64,000 nt of DNA from Streptomyces sp. TRM68416 (GCF_014596915.1 NZ_JACVWU010000028.1:1-64000), one strand, 5' to 3'. Shown: positions 52,184 through 60,277, numbered from the stretch's first letter. Translations and numbers: made by a program. Notes: a model not told the origin generated them from the sequence alone.

Positions 52184-53904
52184 CAGAAGAGGAAGTACCG
52201 CTGGGCCATGGGCAGTTCGGCGGCCGGAGTCGCCTCGACGAGCTCCCCGTCGATGTGCACGGCGAAGCTGTCGGGATCCACCCGCACCTGCGGCCGGGCG
52301 TCGTTCTCCCGCATGTCGGCCTTGGTCACCCCGCGCGTGGACTCGATGGCGACGAACCTCTTCGTGAGCCCGAGCCGCTCCGGCAGCCCGTCCTCGATGG
52401 CGAGGGGCGCCACGAAGTTCACGGAGTTGGAGCCCGGCGCCCGTCCGATCGCGCCGAACATCGGCCGCGGCAGGATCGGCTGCGGGGTCGGGATGGAGGC
52501 GTTGGCGTCGCCCATCTGCGCGTACGCGATCTGCCCGCCCTTGACGACGAGGTGCGGCTTGACGCCGAAGAACGCCGGCTCCCACAGCACCAGGTCGGCG
52601 AGCTTGCCGCTCTCCACCGATCCGATCTCCCCGGCCAGCCCCTGCGCGATCGCCGGATTGATCGTGTACTTGGCCACGTACCGCCGCACCCGCAGGTTGT
52701 CCGCGCGCCCGTCCCCCGGCAGCGCGCCCCGGCGTCGCTTCATGACGTGGGCCGTCTGCCAGGTCCGCATGACGACCTCGCCGACCCGGCCCATGGCCTG
52801 CGAGTCGGACGAGATGATCGAGATCGCGCCGAGGTCGTGCAGGATGTCCTCGGCCCCGATCGTGGAGGGCCGGATCCGGGACTCGGCGAAGGCGAGGTCC
52901 TCGGGCACCGCGGGGTTGAGGTGGTGGCAGACCATCAGCATGTCGAGGTGTTCCTCGGCGGTGTTGACGGTGAACGGCCGCGTCGGGTTCGTGGAGCTCG
53001 GCAGCACGTGCGGCTCGGAGACCACGGTCATGATGTCGGGCGCGTGTCCGCCGCCCGCGCCCTCGGTGTGGTACGCGTGGATGCCGCGTCCGGCGATCGC
53101 GGCGAGGGTGTCGCCGACGAACCCGGCCTCGTTCAACGTGTCCGTGTGGATGGCGATCTGAATGCCCGTCCGGTCGGCCACGGTCAGCGAGGCGTCGATG
53201 ACGGCCGGCGTCGAGCCCCAGTCCTCGTGCAGCTTGAGTCCCAGCGCACCGCCGCGGATCTGCGACAGCATCGCCTCGTGCGAGACGGTGTTGCCCTTGC
53301 CCAACAGGCCGAAGTTGACGGGGTGTTCCTCCATCGCCTCCAGCATCCGGGCCAGGTGCCAGGGGCCGGGCGTCACGGTCGTCGCCTTCGAGCCCTCGGC
53401 CGGTCCGGTACCGCCGCCGATCAGCGTCGTGATGCCCGCCGCGAGCGCTTCGTCGGCGATCTGCGGGCAGATGAAGTGGACGTGGGCGTCGACGGCTCCG
53501 GCGGTCAGGATGCGCCCGTTGCCCGCGATGACCTCGGTCTCGGGGCCGATGACCAGGTCCGGGTGGACGCCGTCCATGGTGTCGGGGTTGCCGGCCTTGC
53601 CGATGCCGGTGATCCGGCCGTCGCGGATGCCGACGTCGGCCTTGACGATGCCCCAGTGGTCGACGATCACGGCACCGGTGATCACCGTGTCGGGGGTGCC
53701 GTCTGCGCGCGTAGCACGCGACTGGCCCATGGACTCGCGGATGACCTTGCCGCCGCCGAACACGGCCTCGTCGCCGGCGAGTCCGGGGCCGCCGGAACGG
53801 TCCTCCTCGATCTCCACGAGCAGGTCGGTGTCGGCGAGCCGGATGCGGTCACCGGTGGTCGGGCCGAACAGGTCGGCGTAGGCGGCACGCGAGATCTCAG
53901 GCAT
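52183..53904 (-). CDS. ureC: Urease alpha subunit
   Basis: The 573-residue catalytic subunit has VDAHVHFICPQ, the carbamylated Lys in LKLHEDWG, the AYHTEGAGGGHAPD His ligands and the flap MVCHHLNP. All nickel-site residues appear present. It hydrolyses urea to ammonia and carbamate. The start is the ATG at 53904 after GGAGG; it overlaps the ureB stop. Confidence 0.96.
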   Translation of the reverse strand: MPEISRAAYADLFGPTTGDRIRLADTDLLVEIEEDRSGGPGLAGDEAVFGGGKVIRESMGQSRATRADGTPDTVITGAVIVDHWGIVKADVGIRDGRITGIGKAGNPDTMDGVHPDLVIGPETEVIAGNGRILTAGAVDAHVHFICPQIADEALAAGITTLIGGGTGPAEGSKATTVTPGPWHLARMLEAMEEHPVNFGLLGKGNTVSHEAMLSQIRGGALGLKLHEDWGSTPAVIDASLTVADRTGIQIAIHTDTLNEAGFVGDTLAAIAGRGIHAYHTEGAGGGHAPDIMTVVSEPHVLPSSTNPTRPFTVNTAEEHLDMLMVCHHLNPAVPEDLAFAESRIRPSTIGAEDILHDLGAISIISSDSQAMGRVGEVVMRTWQTAHVMKRRRGALPGDGRADNLRVRRYVAKYTINPAIAQGLAGEIGSVESGKLADLVLWEPAFFGVKPHLVVKGGQIAYAQMGDANASIPTPQPILPRPMFGAIGRAPGSNSVNFVAPLAIEDGLPERLGLTKRFVAIESTRGVTKADMRENDARPQVRVDPDSFAVHIDGELVEATPAAELPMAQRYFLF

Positions 53905-54208
53905 CGAGGGCACCTCCGGTCTCCCCGCGCAGACCGGGTACGACACGGGCGCCGGCCAGCGGGACGAGTTCGACGTCGACGGGGATCCCGGGCTCGAAGC
54001 GCACGGCGGTGCCGGCGGCGACGTTCAGCCGCTTGCCGCGGGCGGCGGCGCGGTCGAAGTCCAGGCCGGGGTTGGCCTCGGCGAAGTGGTAGTGGGAGCC
54101 GACCTGCACGGGGCGGTCGGCGGAGTTGAGGACGGTCAGCCGGGTGACCTCACGGCCCTCGTTGTAGGCGACGGGGCCGTCGGCGAACAGGATCTCTCCG
54201 GGAATCAT
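53897..54208 (-). CDS. ureB: Urease beta subunit
   Basis: This 103-residue subunit begins MIPGEILFADGPVAYNEG and contains VGSHYHFAEANPGLDFDR and GKRLNVAAGTAVRFEPG, the UreB signatures. It stabilises the alpha subunit. It lies nine bases after ureA and overlaps ureC by eight bases. Confidence 0.95.
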   Translation of the reverse strand: MIPGEILFADGPVAYNEGREVTRLTVLNSADRPVQVGSHYHFAEANPGLDFDRAAARGKRLNVAAGTAVRFEPGIPVDVELVPLAGARVVPGLRGETGGALDA

Positions 54209-54217
54209 CGCGGCCCC

Positions 54218-54520
54218 TCAGACGATCGGGTCGTGGACGGTGACGAGCTTGGTGCCGTCCGGGAAGGTCGCCTCGACCTGGACGTCGTGGATCATCTCGG
54301 GGATGCCCTCCATGACGTCGTCACGGGTGAGCAGCTTGCGTCCGGAGGCCATCAGCTCGGCGACGGTCCGGCCGTCCCGCGCGCCTTCGAGGATGTGCGA
54401 CGTGATGAGGGCGACCGCTTCGGGGTGGTTGAGCTTCAGTCCGCGGGCCCGGCGCTTCTCGGCCACGTCGGCCGCCACGTGGATCAGCAGCCTCTCTTGC
54501 TCGTGCGGGGTCAGTTGCAC
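54218..54520 (-). CDS. ureA: Urease gamma subunit
   Basis: The 100-residue subunit reads VQLTPHEQERLLIHVAADVA and continues with LNHPEAVALI, GRTVAELMASGR and EGIPEMIHDVQVEATFPDG. The GTG at 54520 is chosen because UreA proteins start with MQLTPHEQ; a GTG four codons earlier is possible. It is the first gene of ureABC-F-G-D. Confidence 0.95.
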   Translation of the reverse strand: MQLTPHEQERLLIHVAADVAEKRRARGLKLNHPEAVALITSHILEGARDGRTVAELMASGRKLLTRDDVMEGIPEMIHDVQVEATFPDGTKLVTVHDPIV

Positions 54521-54605
54521 GTCCCACCTCACAGTCCTCGCTCCGGACCGTGCGGGGCCCGGTTGCCTCAGCCACGGGCAAAGTCCCTGGTGGCGTGGAG
54601 GGAGG

Positions 54606-55280
54606 CTAGTTGGACCGGGTTTCGAGCAAGTTAACCGAGCTGTGATCCGCCGCGGGCCCCGGCTGCGGCTCCCCCATGCTCATCAACGCGCGCAGACCGT
54701 TCTGGAGCGCCTCGACGGGGACCGGCCCGAACAGGGACTGCTGGGCGATGAACCCCTGCACGGCGGCGATCATGGTCCGGGCGACATCGTCGGCGGGGAC
54801 GTCCGACCGCATCATCCCGGCCTCCTGGTAGGCCCGTACGGCCGACACCCAGCCCTGGCGGACCGCGGCGTACCCCTCGTTCAGGACGGCGGCCAGCTCC
54901 CGGTTGCGCACGGTCTCCGCCCAGACCTGCATGATCAGCTGCGGGAGGACGGGCCCGTCGTCGTCGGACAGGGACGCCCAGATGCCGAGGACACGGCCGA
55001 GCACCCGGCCGACCAGCAGGTCAGGGGGCGGGGGCGGGCTGTGCCGGGTGGCCTCCTCGAAGGCCTCGCGGACCTCGCTCAGCACCTCGTTGGCGATCGC
55101 GGCGATCAGCTCGTCCTTGCCCTTGAAGTAGCGGTAGACCGCGCCGGCGGAGAGGTCGACCTCCTTCAGCACGTCCTGCATGGAGGTGGCGTGGAAGCCG
55201 TTGCGGGCGAAACAGCGGGCGGCGCCGTCGAGGATCTGCCGGCGGCGGGCGTCGAGGTGTTCCTGGGATACGCGGGCCAT
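54606..55280 (-). CDS. TetR-family regulator
   Basis: This 224-residue repressor has the helix-turn-helix GFHATSMQDVLKEVDLSAGAVYRYFKGKDELI (residues about 28-60) and a helical ligand domain. It is divergent from a membrane protein gene, and each of the two promoters carries a copy of AAAACGAACGWTCCTTCT. It probably represses itself and that transporter-like gene; the ligand is unknown. Confidence 0.88.
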   Translation of the reverse strand: MARVSQEHLDARRRQILDGAARCFARNGFHATSMQDVLKEVDLSAGAVYRYFKGKDELIAAIANEVLSEVREAFEEATRHSPPPPPDLLVGRVLGRVLGIWASLSDDDGPVLPQLIMQVWAETVRNRELAAVLNEGYAAVRQGWVSAVRAYQEAGMMRSDVPADDVARTMIAAVQGFIAQQSLFGPVPVEALQNGLRALMSMGEPQPGPAADHSSVNLLETRSN

Positions 55281-55291
55281 GCCCCCAAAGT

Positions 55292-55367
55292 AAAACGAAC
55301 GTTCCTTCTTGACAAGGGGCGCCGACCGCAGGACGGTGAGGGCGCAACAAAAACGAACGATCCTTCT
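55292..55367. promoter_or_regulatory. Paired operators between tetR and the membrane gene
   Basis: Direct copies of AAAACGAACGTTCCTTCT (55292-55309) and AAAACGAACGATCCTTCT (55350-55367) lie 58 bp apart, one near each start. The GAACGTTC core of the first is palindromic; the second core has one change. Confidence 0.65.
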
Positions 55368-55416
55368 CTTTAACGGCCTCAGCGCCCGAGGCCATGAACC
55401 ACGCAAGGGGAACGTC

Positions 55417-56451
55417 ATGTCCACCGCCTCCGCAGCAACCGCCCGAGGCCCGGCCGCCCGCCCGACAGCCACCCCGCGCCACCTGATCGCGGTCCTCGTC
55501 GTCGTCCCGGTCCTCGCCGCCCTCGCCCTGTGGGCCTTCGCCTGGCCCGCCGCCCGCACGGCACCCCACGACCTGCCGCTCGGCGTGGCCGGTCCGGCCG
55601 CCGCCGCGGACCGGCTGGAGGAGCAACTGGACCGGCAGGCGGGGGCGTTCGAGATCCACCGCTACGCCGACGAGGCCGCCGCCCGTGCCGCCGTCGAGGA
55701 CCGGACCGTATACGGCGCGGTGGTCGTCGCCCCCGAGGGCATCCGGCTGCTGACCGCGTCGGCCGCGAGCCCGCTCGTCGCCCAACTGCTCCAGCAGCAG
55801 GTGACCCAGCGGGCCGCGGCCGACGGCACCCCGGTCACGACCGTCGACGTCGTGGCCGCCCCTGCCGACGACCCGCGCGGTGCGGCCCTCACCGCGAGCG
55901 TGCTGCCGCTCGCCCTGGCCGGTATCGCCGCCGGCGCGGTGGTGACACTGCTCGGGCTGCGCGGCACCCGGGCGGTGGCCGCACTGACCGGCTCCGCCGC
56001 GCTGGTCGGCCTCGCCGCGACCGCCGTCGCGCACTCCTGGCTGGGGGTCGTCACGGGCAACTGGTGGGCGGAGGCCGGGGTGTTCGCCCTGGCGGCCCTC
56101 GCGGTCGGCGCCGCCGTCGCCGGTCTGGCCGCTCTCGTCGGAACGGCCGGCGTGGGCATCACTGCGGCGGTCGTGATGCTCTTCGGCAACCCGTTCTCCG
56201 GCGTGTCCTCGGCGCCGGAGATGCTGCCCGAGCCGGTGGGTGCCCTCGGCCAGTGGATGCCGCCGGGCGCGGGCGCGAGCCTGCTGCGCTCCACGGCCTT
56301 CTTCGACGGCGCCGCCGCGACCGGCCCCGCCCTCACGCTGGCCGGGTGGGCGGCGCTCGGCCTGGGCGCCGTAGCCCTGGGCGCACGGCTGAAGCAGCAG
56401 CACGTACGCAGCGGGCCGGCGCCCGCGAGGGAACTCTCCCCGGTCGGCTGA
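55417..56451 (+). CDS. YhgE/Pip-like ABC-2-type membrane protein
   Basis: The 344-residue protein has a first membrane segment (residues about 20-42), an external region (residues 45-155, with VEDRTVYGAVVVAPEGIRLLT) and about five membrane segments after residue 160. The layout matches YhgE/Pip and related DUF3533 proteins with ABC-2 permease homology. It probably takes part in export or membrane stress. The TetR gene beside it is the likely regulator. AAGGGG precedes the ATG. Confidence 0.75.
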   Translation: MSTASAATARGPAARPTATPRHLIAVLVVVPVLAALALWAFAWPAARTAPHDLPLGVAGPAAAADRLEEQLDRQAGAFEIHRYADEAAARAAVEDRTVYGAVVVAPEGIRLLTASAASPLVAQLLQQQVTQRAAADGTPVTTVDVVAAPADDPRGAALTASVLPLALAGIAAGAVVTLLGLRGTRAVAALTGSAALVGLAATAVAHSWLGVVTGNWWAEAGVFALAALAVGAAVAGLAALVGTAGVGITAAVVMLFGNPFSGVSSAPEMLPEPVGALGQWMPPGAGASLLRSTAFFDGAAATGPALTLAGWAALGLGAVALGARLKQQHVRSGPAPARELSPVG

Positions 56452-56468
56452 CCGGCACCACAACCCGG

Positions 56469-56500
56469 AGGACCGTGCGCCGACGGCGGCGCGCGGTCCT
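56469..56500 (+). terminator. Terminator after the membrane gene
   Basis: A 13-bp stem (56469-56481 with 56488-56500, one G.T wobble) closes a 6-base loop and is followed by TTCGTCG. Confidence 0.75.
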
Positions 56501-56511
56501 TCGTCGTGCTC

Positions 56512-56649
56512 CCGGAGCCAAGCGCTCCGCTGGAAGTCCGGAGCCAAGCGCTCCGCTGGAGGTGCCGCGACGGCGTGCCGTTCGCCCGCGGCGCCGTCGT
56601 GGCCGGTCGCGCAGTTCCCCGCGCCCCGTCAGGGCGCTGCCGAACCGTA
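56512..56649. repeat. 26-bp duplication and REP-A element
   Basis: Two copies of CCGGAGCCAAGCGCTCCGCT GGA (56512-56534 and 56538-56560) have a 26-bp period and a GGAGC...GCTCC arm. A REP-A copy follows at 56585-56649 (GTGGCCGGTCGCGCAGTTCC CCGCGCCCC). Confidence 0.75.
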
Positions 56650-56669
56650 GCCGACTTCACCGGACCCGA

Positions 56670-56948
56670 TCAGGAGGCCCCCGGCCCCCGGTGCTCCGCC
56701 GCGATCCCGAAGCGCTGCGGCTCGCGGGGCGCGGCGGCGACTTCGCGGACGGTGGACACAGCGCTGATCACCTGCTCGTCCACGGGCTCCGCGAGCTGCT
56801 CCAGTCGCTCGAGGTCCGCGGCGGAGACAAGGGCGACGAGGGGCTTGCCGTGCCGCGTCACGACGACGCGCTCACCGCCGTACACCACCCGGTTGATCAG
56901 GTCGGCGAGCTCAGCCCTGGCTTGCGTCACCGGAATCTCGTAGGCCAT
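56670..56948 (-). CDS. Orphan YefM/Phd-type antitoxin
   Basis: This 92-residue protein begins MAYEIPVTQARAELADLINR and has VVYGGERVVVTRHGKPLVALV, the YefM/Phd DNA-binding fold, and a variable C-terminus. The ATG at 56948 is used. No YoeB, RelE or Doc toxin gene is found on either side: downstream are repeats and a convergent terminator, upstream is clpP on the other strand. Its control region keeps two TGTACA cores as in YefM operators. It may act as a free repressor. Confidence 0.82.
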   Translation of the reverse strand: MAYEIPVTQARAELADLINRVVYGGERVVVTRHGKPLVALVSAADLERLEQLAEPVDEQVISAVSTVREVAAAPREPQRFGIAAEHRGPGAS

Positions 56949-56965
56949 AGGCCCATCATACCCTC

Positions 56966-57035
56966 CTGTACATCCTGTACATTTCTTACAGAGACCACGG
57001 AGACACAGACAGCTCTGGAGACAGAGACAGCTCTG
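56966..57035. promoter_or_regulatory. TGTACA cores and direct repeats between yefM-like gene and clpP
   Basis: CTGTACAT occurs at 56966-56973 and 56975-56982 (9-bp period), each with a TGTACA palindrome, the known core of YefM operators. GACAGCTCTG recurs at 57008-57017 and 57026-57035 (18-bp period), the second within a CAGAG-ACAG-CTCTG inverted repeat close to the clpP start. Confidence 0.6.
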
Positions 57036-57055
57036 CCGCGAGGAGGGGATCCGCC

Positions 57056-57700
57056 ATGACCCGACCGACCGCACCGTCCGCCCGCTACGTCCTTCCCGAG
57101 TTCACCGAACGCACCAGTCACGGTTCCCGGACGATGGATCCGTACTCGAAGCTGCTGGAGGAGCGGATCGTCTTCCTCGGGACACAGGTCGACGACACCG
57201 CGTCCAACGACGTGATGGCGCAGCTCATGTATCTGGAGCACAAGGACCCGGACCGGGACATCTCCCTGTACGTCAATTCGCCCGGCGGCTCGTTCAGCGC
57301 CATGTCGGCGATCTACGACACGATGCAGTACGTCACGTGCGACGTGGAGACGGTCCTGCTGGGGCAGGCCGGGCCCACCGCCGCGGTGCTGCTGGCCGCG
57401 GGCGCCCCGGGCAAGCGGTTCGCGCTGCCGGACGCGCGTGCGGTGATCAGCCAGCCCGCACTGCCCGAACCGGTACGGGGACAGGCGAGCGACCTGGCCA
57501 TCCAGGCGGACGAACTCACGCGCATCCGCGCCCGCCTGGAGGAGCTGCTCGTACGCCACACCGGGCGCAGCCCGGAGCAGGTGAGCGCGGACATCGAGCG
57601 GGACAAGGTCCTGGACGCGCGGGGGGCGCTGGAGTACGGGCTCGTGGACGGGATCATCCCCAGCCGCAAGGCCTCCCGCCCCGCCCCCGGCGCGAGGTGA
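57056..57700 (+). CDS. ClpP-family protein lacking catalytic Ser and His
   Basis: The 214-residue protein has the ClpP fold: YVLPEFTERTSHGSRTMDPYSKLL, SPGGSFSAMSAIYDTM, VETVLLGQAGPTAAVLLAAG and LEYGLVDGI. The catalytic Ser, normally after GQAA, is Pro107, and the catalytic His of the HQP motif is Ser132; only Asp183 of the triad (in IERDK) remains. Streptomyces has paralogues ClpP1-ClpP5; position next to urease suggests the ClpP5-type gene, from memory. It is probably an inactive subunit of mixed rings. RBS GAGGAGGGG. Confidence 0.85.
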   Translation: MTRPTAPSARYVLPEFTERTSHGSRTMDPYSKLLEERIVFLGTQVDDTASNDVMAQLMYLEHKDPDRDISLYVNSPGGSFSAMSAIYDTMQYVTCDVETVLLGQAGPTAAVLLAAGAPGKRFALPDARAVISQPALPEPVRGQASDLAIQADELTRIRARLEELLVRHTGRSPEQVSADIERDKVLDARGALEYGLVDGIIPSRKASRPAPGAR

Positions 57701-57707
57701 GCCGCGG

Positions 57708-58016
57708 ATGCTGCCACCGGAGCTGCCGCCGCTGCCCGCGCTGACGCGCGCGGAGGGCGAGTTGATCGACCGCTACCTCGATGTGGTGGACCTGCTCGGC
57801 AGGATCAACCCCGCGCACCACGGCGACACCTACCGCGGACTGCGCGCGGCCCAGGCCCTGGTGAGCAGGGCGGCCGAGCTGCGGGACGCGCTGACGCTGA
57901 TGCACCAGCGCGGCGAGACCGAGCTGCACGCCCCCACGCTGGCGCGTGCGCTGCGGGTGCTGGACGGGGAGCGCCGCACCGCACGCGTCACCGTGCCCCC
58001 GCGCTCGGACAGTTGA
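57708..58016 (+). CDS. Small helical protein downstream of clpP
   Basis: This 102-residue protein starts seven bases after the clpP stop with GAGGTGAG upstream, so it is co-expressed. It is mostly alpha-helical (EGELIDRYLDVVDLLGRIN, LRAAQALVSRAAELRDALTLM) with a flexible basic C-terminus. I do not recognise a family. The normal partner in this position would be a second clpP, so it could be an adaptor or regulator of the altered ClpP (inference only). Confidence 0.65.
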   Translation: MLPPELPPLPALTRAEGELIDRYLDVVDLLGRINPAHHGDTYRGLRAAQALVSRAAELRDALTLMHQRGETELHAPTLARALRVLDGERRTARVTVPPRSDS

Positions 58017-58029
58017 CGCACGCGACTGC

Positions 58030-58067
58030 GGTCCGGGCGTCCGGCGCCTCGCCGTGACGTCCGGACC
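58030..58067 (+). terminator. Terminator of the clpP operon
   Basis: A 12-bp stem (58030-58041 with 58056-58067, one wobble pair) closes a 14-base loop 13 bases after the stop of the small gene. Confidence 0.7.
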
Positions 58068-58359
58068 GGAGTCGAAACGGACCAGACGGGGTACCCCCTT
58101 TTGGCGTAGTCGCCCGTCCTTTTGCGGGCCCGCCACACTTGCGCAACGCGCGTAGCCCGATGGCGGAATTGAACGTTCCGCTGCTGGTCCGGGCATCCCT
58201 CGCACCCTCGACAGTCATTCGAACAGCCCAGTGTCCACCCGAACGGGTGAGTGGTGAGTAACACCACAAATCCCCGGTTCCATTGGGTTTTTCGGACATC
58301 CGTGAGTCAAGATCCCTGTCTGACGACAAGCCCCCGCCGCAGCGGCGGGGCGGTCCGGG

Positions 58360-58565
58360 CGGACGCCGAGTCCTGCCGCCGCCCGGATGACCGAGTCGAC
58401 AGGAGTGGATCGGCAGGAGTGGAGGACCCAAGCAAGACGGGTCGCCGGCACGGACTGGTGTCCGGGCCGAGCAGCCCTTGGGGTGAAGCCGCGGCAACGC
58501 GGCCGGGCTACTTCGCCAGCCCGAATCCGACAGGTCATCCTTCACAGGCGGCTGACGAAGGGTTG
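58360..58565 (+). ncRNA. ydaO/yuaA c-di-AMP riboswitch
   Basis: The leader before the NlpC/P60 gene holds consensus blocks of the c-di-AMP riboswitch in order: GGACCCAAGCA (about 58424), TTGGGGTGAAGCC (about 58480), then GGGCTACTTCGCCAGCCCGA ATCCGACAGGTCAT and CAGGCGGCTGACGAAG at its 3' end. This class usually lies upstream of cell-wall hydrolase genes in streptomycetes. The 3' end reaches the ribosome site of the gene. A promoter somewhere in 58068-58330 is expected but not obvious. Confidence 0.87.
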
Positions 58566-58568
58566 CGC

Positions 58569-59042
58569 ATGACTGCGCTCAATCGTGTCCCGTCGCTGAT
58601 GGTCCGGGCCGGTACGGCCTCGGCCATGACGATCGCCGCCGTGGGCGGCTCGATCGTGGCCCCCGGCTTCGCCGCCGAAGCGGAGGCGGCCACACCGGCG
58701 ACGAAGGCACTCCAGGTCGCGGCGTCCAAGAAGGGCTCCCCCTACAAGTACGGTGCCACCGGCCCGCACCGCTTCGACTGCTCCGGGCTCACGCTGTACT
58801 CGTACAAGAAGGCGGGCAAGAGCCTGCCCCGTACGGCGGCCCAGCAGTACAACAAGACGCGCCACATCGCCGCCAAGAACCGCAAGGCGGGTGACCTGGT
58901 GTTCTTCCACTCGGGATCGAACGTGTACCACGTCGGTATCTACGCCGGTAAGGGGAAGATCTGGCACTCCCCCAAGACCGGGGACGTGGTGCGCCTGCAG
59001 AAGATCTGGACCAGCAAGGTCTGGTACGGCCGGGTGAGCTGA
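58569..59042 (+). CDS. Secreted NlpC/P60 cell-wall hydrolase
   Basis: The 157-residue protein has a signal peptide (residues 1-40, ending near AEAATPA) and a single NlpC/P60 domain with the catalytic Cys in FDCSGLTLYSYKK, His in YHVGIYAGKGKIWHSP and a further His in the latter stretch. It cuts peptide stems of peptidoglycan. It is controlled by the c-di-AMP riboswitch in its leader. GAAGGG ends eight bases before the ATG, at the very edge of the riboswitch. Confidence 0.9.
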   Translation: MTALNRVPSLMVRAGTASAMTIAAVGGSIVAPGFAAEAEAATPATKALQVAASKKGSPYKYGATGPHRFDCSGLTLYSYKKAGKSLPRTAAQQYNKTRHIAAKNRKAGDLVFFHSGSNVYHVGIYAGKGKIWHSPKTGDVVRLQKIWTSKVWYGRVS

Positions 59043-59047
59043 CCGGT

Positions 59048-59092
59048 GCCCGGGGGACGGCGGCGCCCTGACCTGCCGCCGTCCCACCGGGC
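59048..59092 (+). terminator. Terminator after the NlpC/P60 gene
   Basis: GGGACGGCGGC and GCCGCCGTCCC, extended by GCCCGG and CCGGGC with one bulged base, form a 17-bp hairpin (59048-59064 with 59075-59092). Confidence 0.8.
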
Positions 59093-59125
59093 ATGACCCG
59101 GGCTCAGCCGGTCACCCGTCTCTCC

Positions 59126-59665
59126 ATGTCCGCCCACCGCCCCTGCACCGCACGTAACGAGACCCCGCTGGAACGCGCCGACCGCAACTTCGTCGAACTG
59201 CTCCAGGAACTGCGCGTCACCCAGACCGGTGTGCAGATCCTCTTCGCCTTCCTGCTGAGCCTGGCCTTCACGTCGCGCTTCTCGTCCCTCGACCAGGTCC
59301 AGCGCGCCACCTACGCCTCCACCTTGCTGCTCTCGGTCCTCGCGGCCGTGCTCTTCACCGCACCCGCCGCCCTGCACCGCTCGCTCTTCCAGCAGGGCGC
59401 CAAGCCGCTCATCGTGCAGGTGTCCTCGCGGCTGGCCTCGGCCGGCATGGCGGTGCTGGTGCTGGCCTTCACCGGGTCCGTCACGCTCGTGGTGGACGTG
59501 ACGGCCGGCCGGGTCGGCGGCATCGCCGCGGGAGCGGCGACCCTGGTGGCCTGTCTCGGCCTGTGGGGGCTGCTCCCCCGGCTCGTGCGACGGGCCGTCA
59601 GCCGGCCTGCATCGCCGCCTCCAGCAGCAGCCCCGCGCCCAGAGCCGTCAGCGCGGCGCCGGTGA
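59126..59665 (+). CDS. DUF6328-like four-segment membrane protein
   Basis: The 179-residue protein has an acidic start (NETPLERADRNFVELLQELRVTQTGVQ), four membrane segments and a Pro/Ala-rich tail. The motif LQELRVTQTGVQILFAFLL matches the DUF6328 family. The ATG at 59126 is preferred because the one at 59093 directly adjoins a terminator stem. Its last 68 bases overlap the end of the convergent LysE gene. Function unknown. Confidence 0.7.
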   Translation: MSAHRPCTARNETPLERADRNFVELLQELRVTQTGVQILFAFLLSLAFTSRFSSLDQVQRATYASTLLLSVLAAVLFTAPAALHRSLFQQGAKPLIVQVSSRLASAGMAVLVLAFTGSVTLVVDVTAGRVGGIAAGAATLVACLGLWGLLPRLVRRAVSRPASPPPAAAPRPEPSARRR

Positions 59666-60221
59666 CGCCCCCGACGGCGCGGGCGGCGCGCGGCGCACGC
59701 AGCCGGCGGCCCAGCCGGTCCACGAGCAGCGCCACGGCCGGGAACCACAGCAGCGCCAGCACGACCACGATCAGGGCCAGCAGCAGCGTCCGGGGCAGCG
59801 CGGGGGCGCCCGCGGGCACGAACTGCGGCAGCAGGCTCAGGAAGGTGATGGGCGCCTTGGGGTTCAGGGCGTTGGTGACGAACCCCTGCCGCAGCGGACG
59901 CGTGGCCGGGGGGTCCTCGCCGGACGCGGTGGCCCGCGGCCCGCGCAGCTCCAGCAGGGTCCGCGCGCCCAGGTACAGCACGTAGGCTCCGCCCAGCAAT
60001 TGGAGCGTACGGAACAGGGCGGGCAGGGCGGCCAGGACCGCGGCGACCCCGGCGACCGCCAGCGCCGTGTGCAGCAGCAGGCCGCCCGCGATGCCCAGCG
60101 CGCAGGCGAGGCCGGCCCGGCGCGAGACGAGGGCGTTGCGTACGACGACGGTGAAGTCGGCGCCGGGCATGGCGACCATGCCGGCCGCGACCCCGGTGAA
60201 GGCGAGAAGCTGTCCGTCCAT
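59598..60221 (-). CDS. LysE-family exporter
   Basis: The 207-residue protein has six membrane segments with GVAAGMVAMPGADFTVVVRNAL and FVTNALNPKAPITFLSLLPQF, the LysE/RhtB signatures. It exports an amino acid or similar small molecule. It is divergent from a LysR regulator, the classic LysE-LysG layout, so substrate-induced control is likely. Its 3' end overlaps the convergent DUF6328-like gene. Confidence 0.88.
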   Translation of the reverse strand: MDGQLLAFTGVAAGMVAMPGADFTVVVRNALVSRRAGLACALGIAGGLLLHTALAVAGVAAVLAALPALFRTLQLLGGAYVLYLGARTLLELRGPRATASGEDPPATRPLRQGFVTNALNPKAPITFLSLLPQFVPAGAPALPRTLLLALIVVVLALLWFPAVALLVDRLGRRLRAPRAARAVGGVTGAALTALGAGLLLEAAMQAG

Positions 60222-60277
60222 GCGGCCAGCCTGCCGCTCCGCAGCCTTCAGCAGGTATTACGAGTATCCTGGGCTGC

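Noticed and set aside
54521..54532. Four-codon longer ureA start
   Set aside because: Known UreA proteins start with MQLTPHEQ; the inner GTG at 54520 has a suitable GAGG site.
58332..58352. Terminator hairpin CCCCGCCGC/GCGGCGGGG before the riboswitch
   Set aside because: It lies upstream of the aptamer and far from the previous stop; more likely part of the leader structure or chance.
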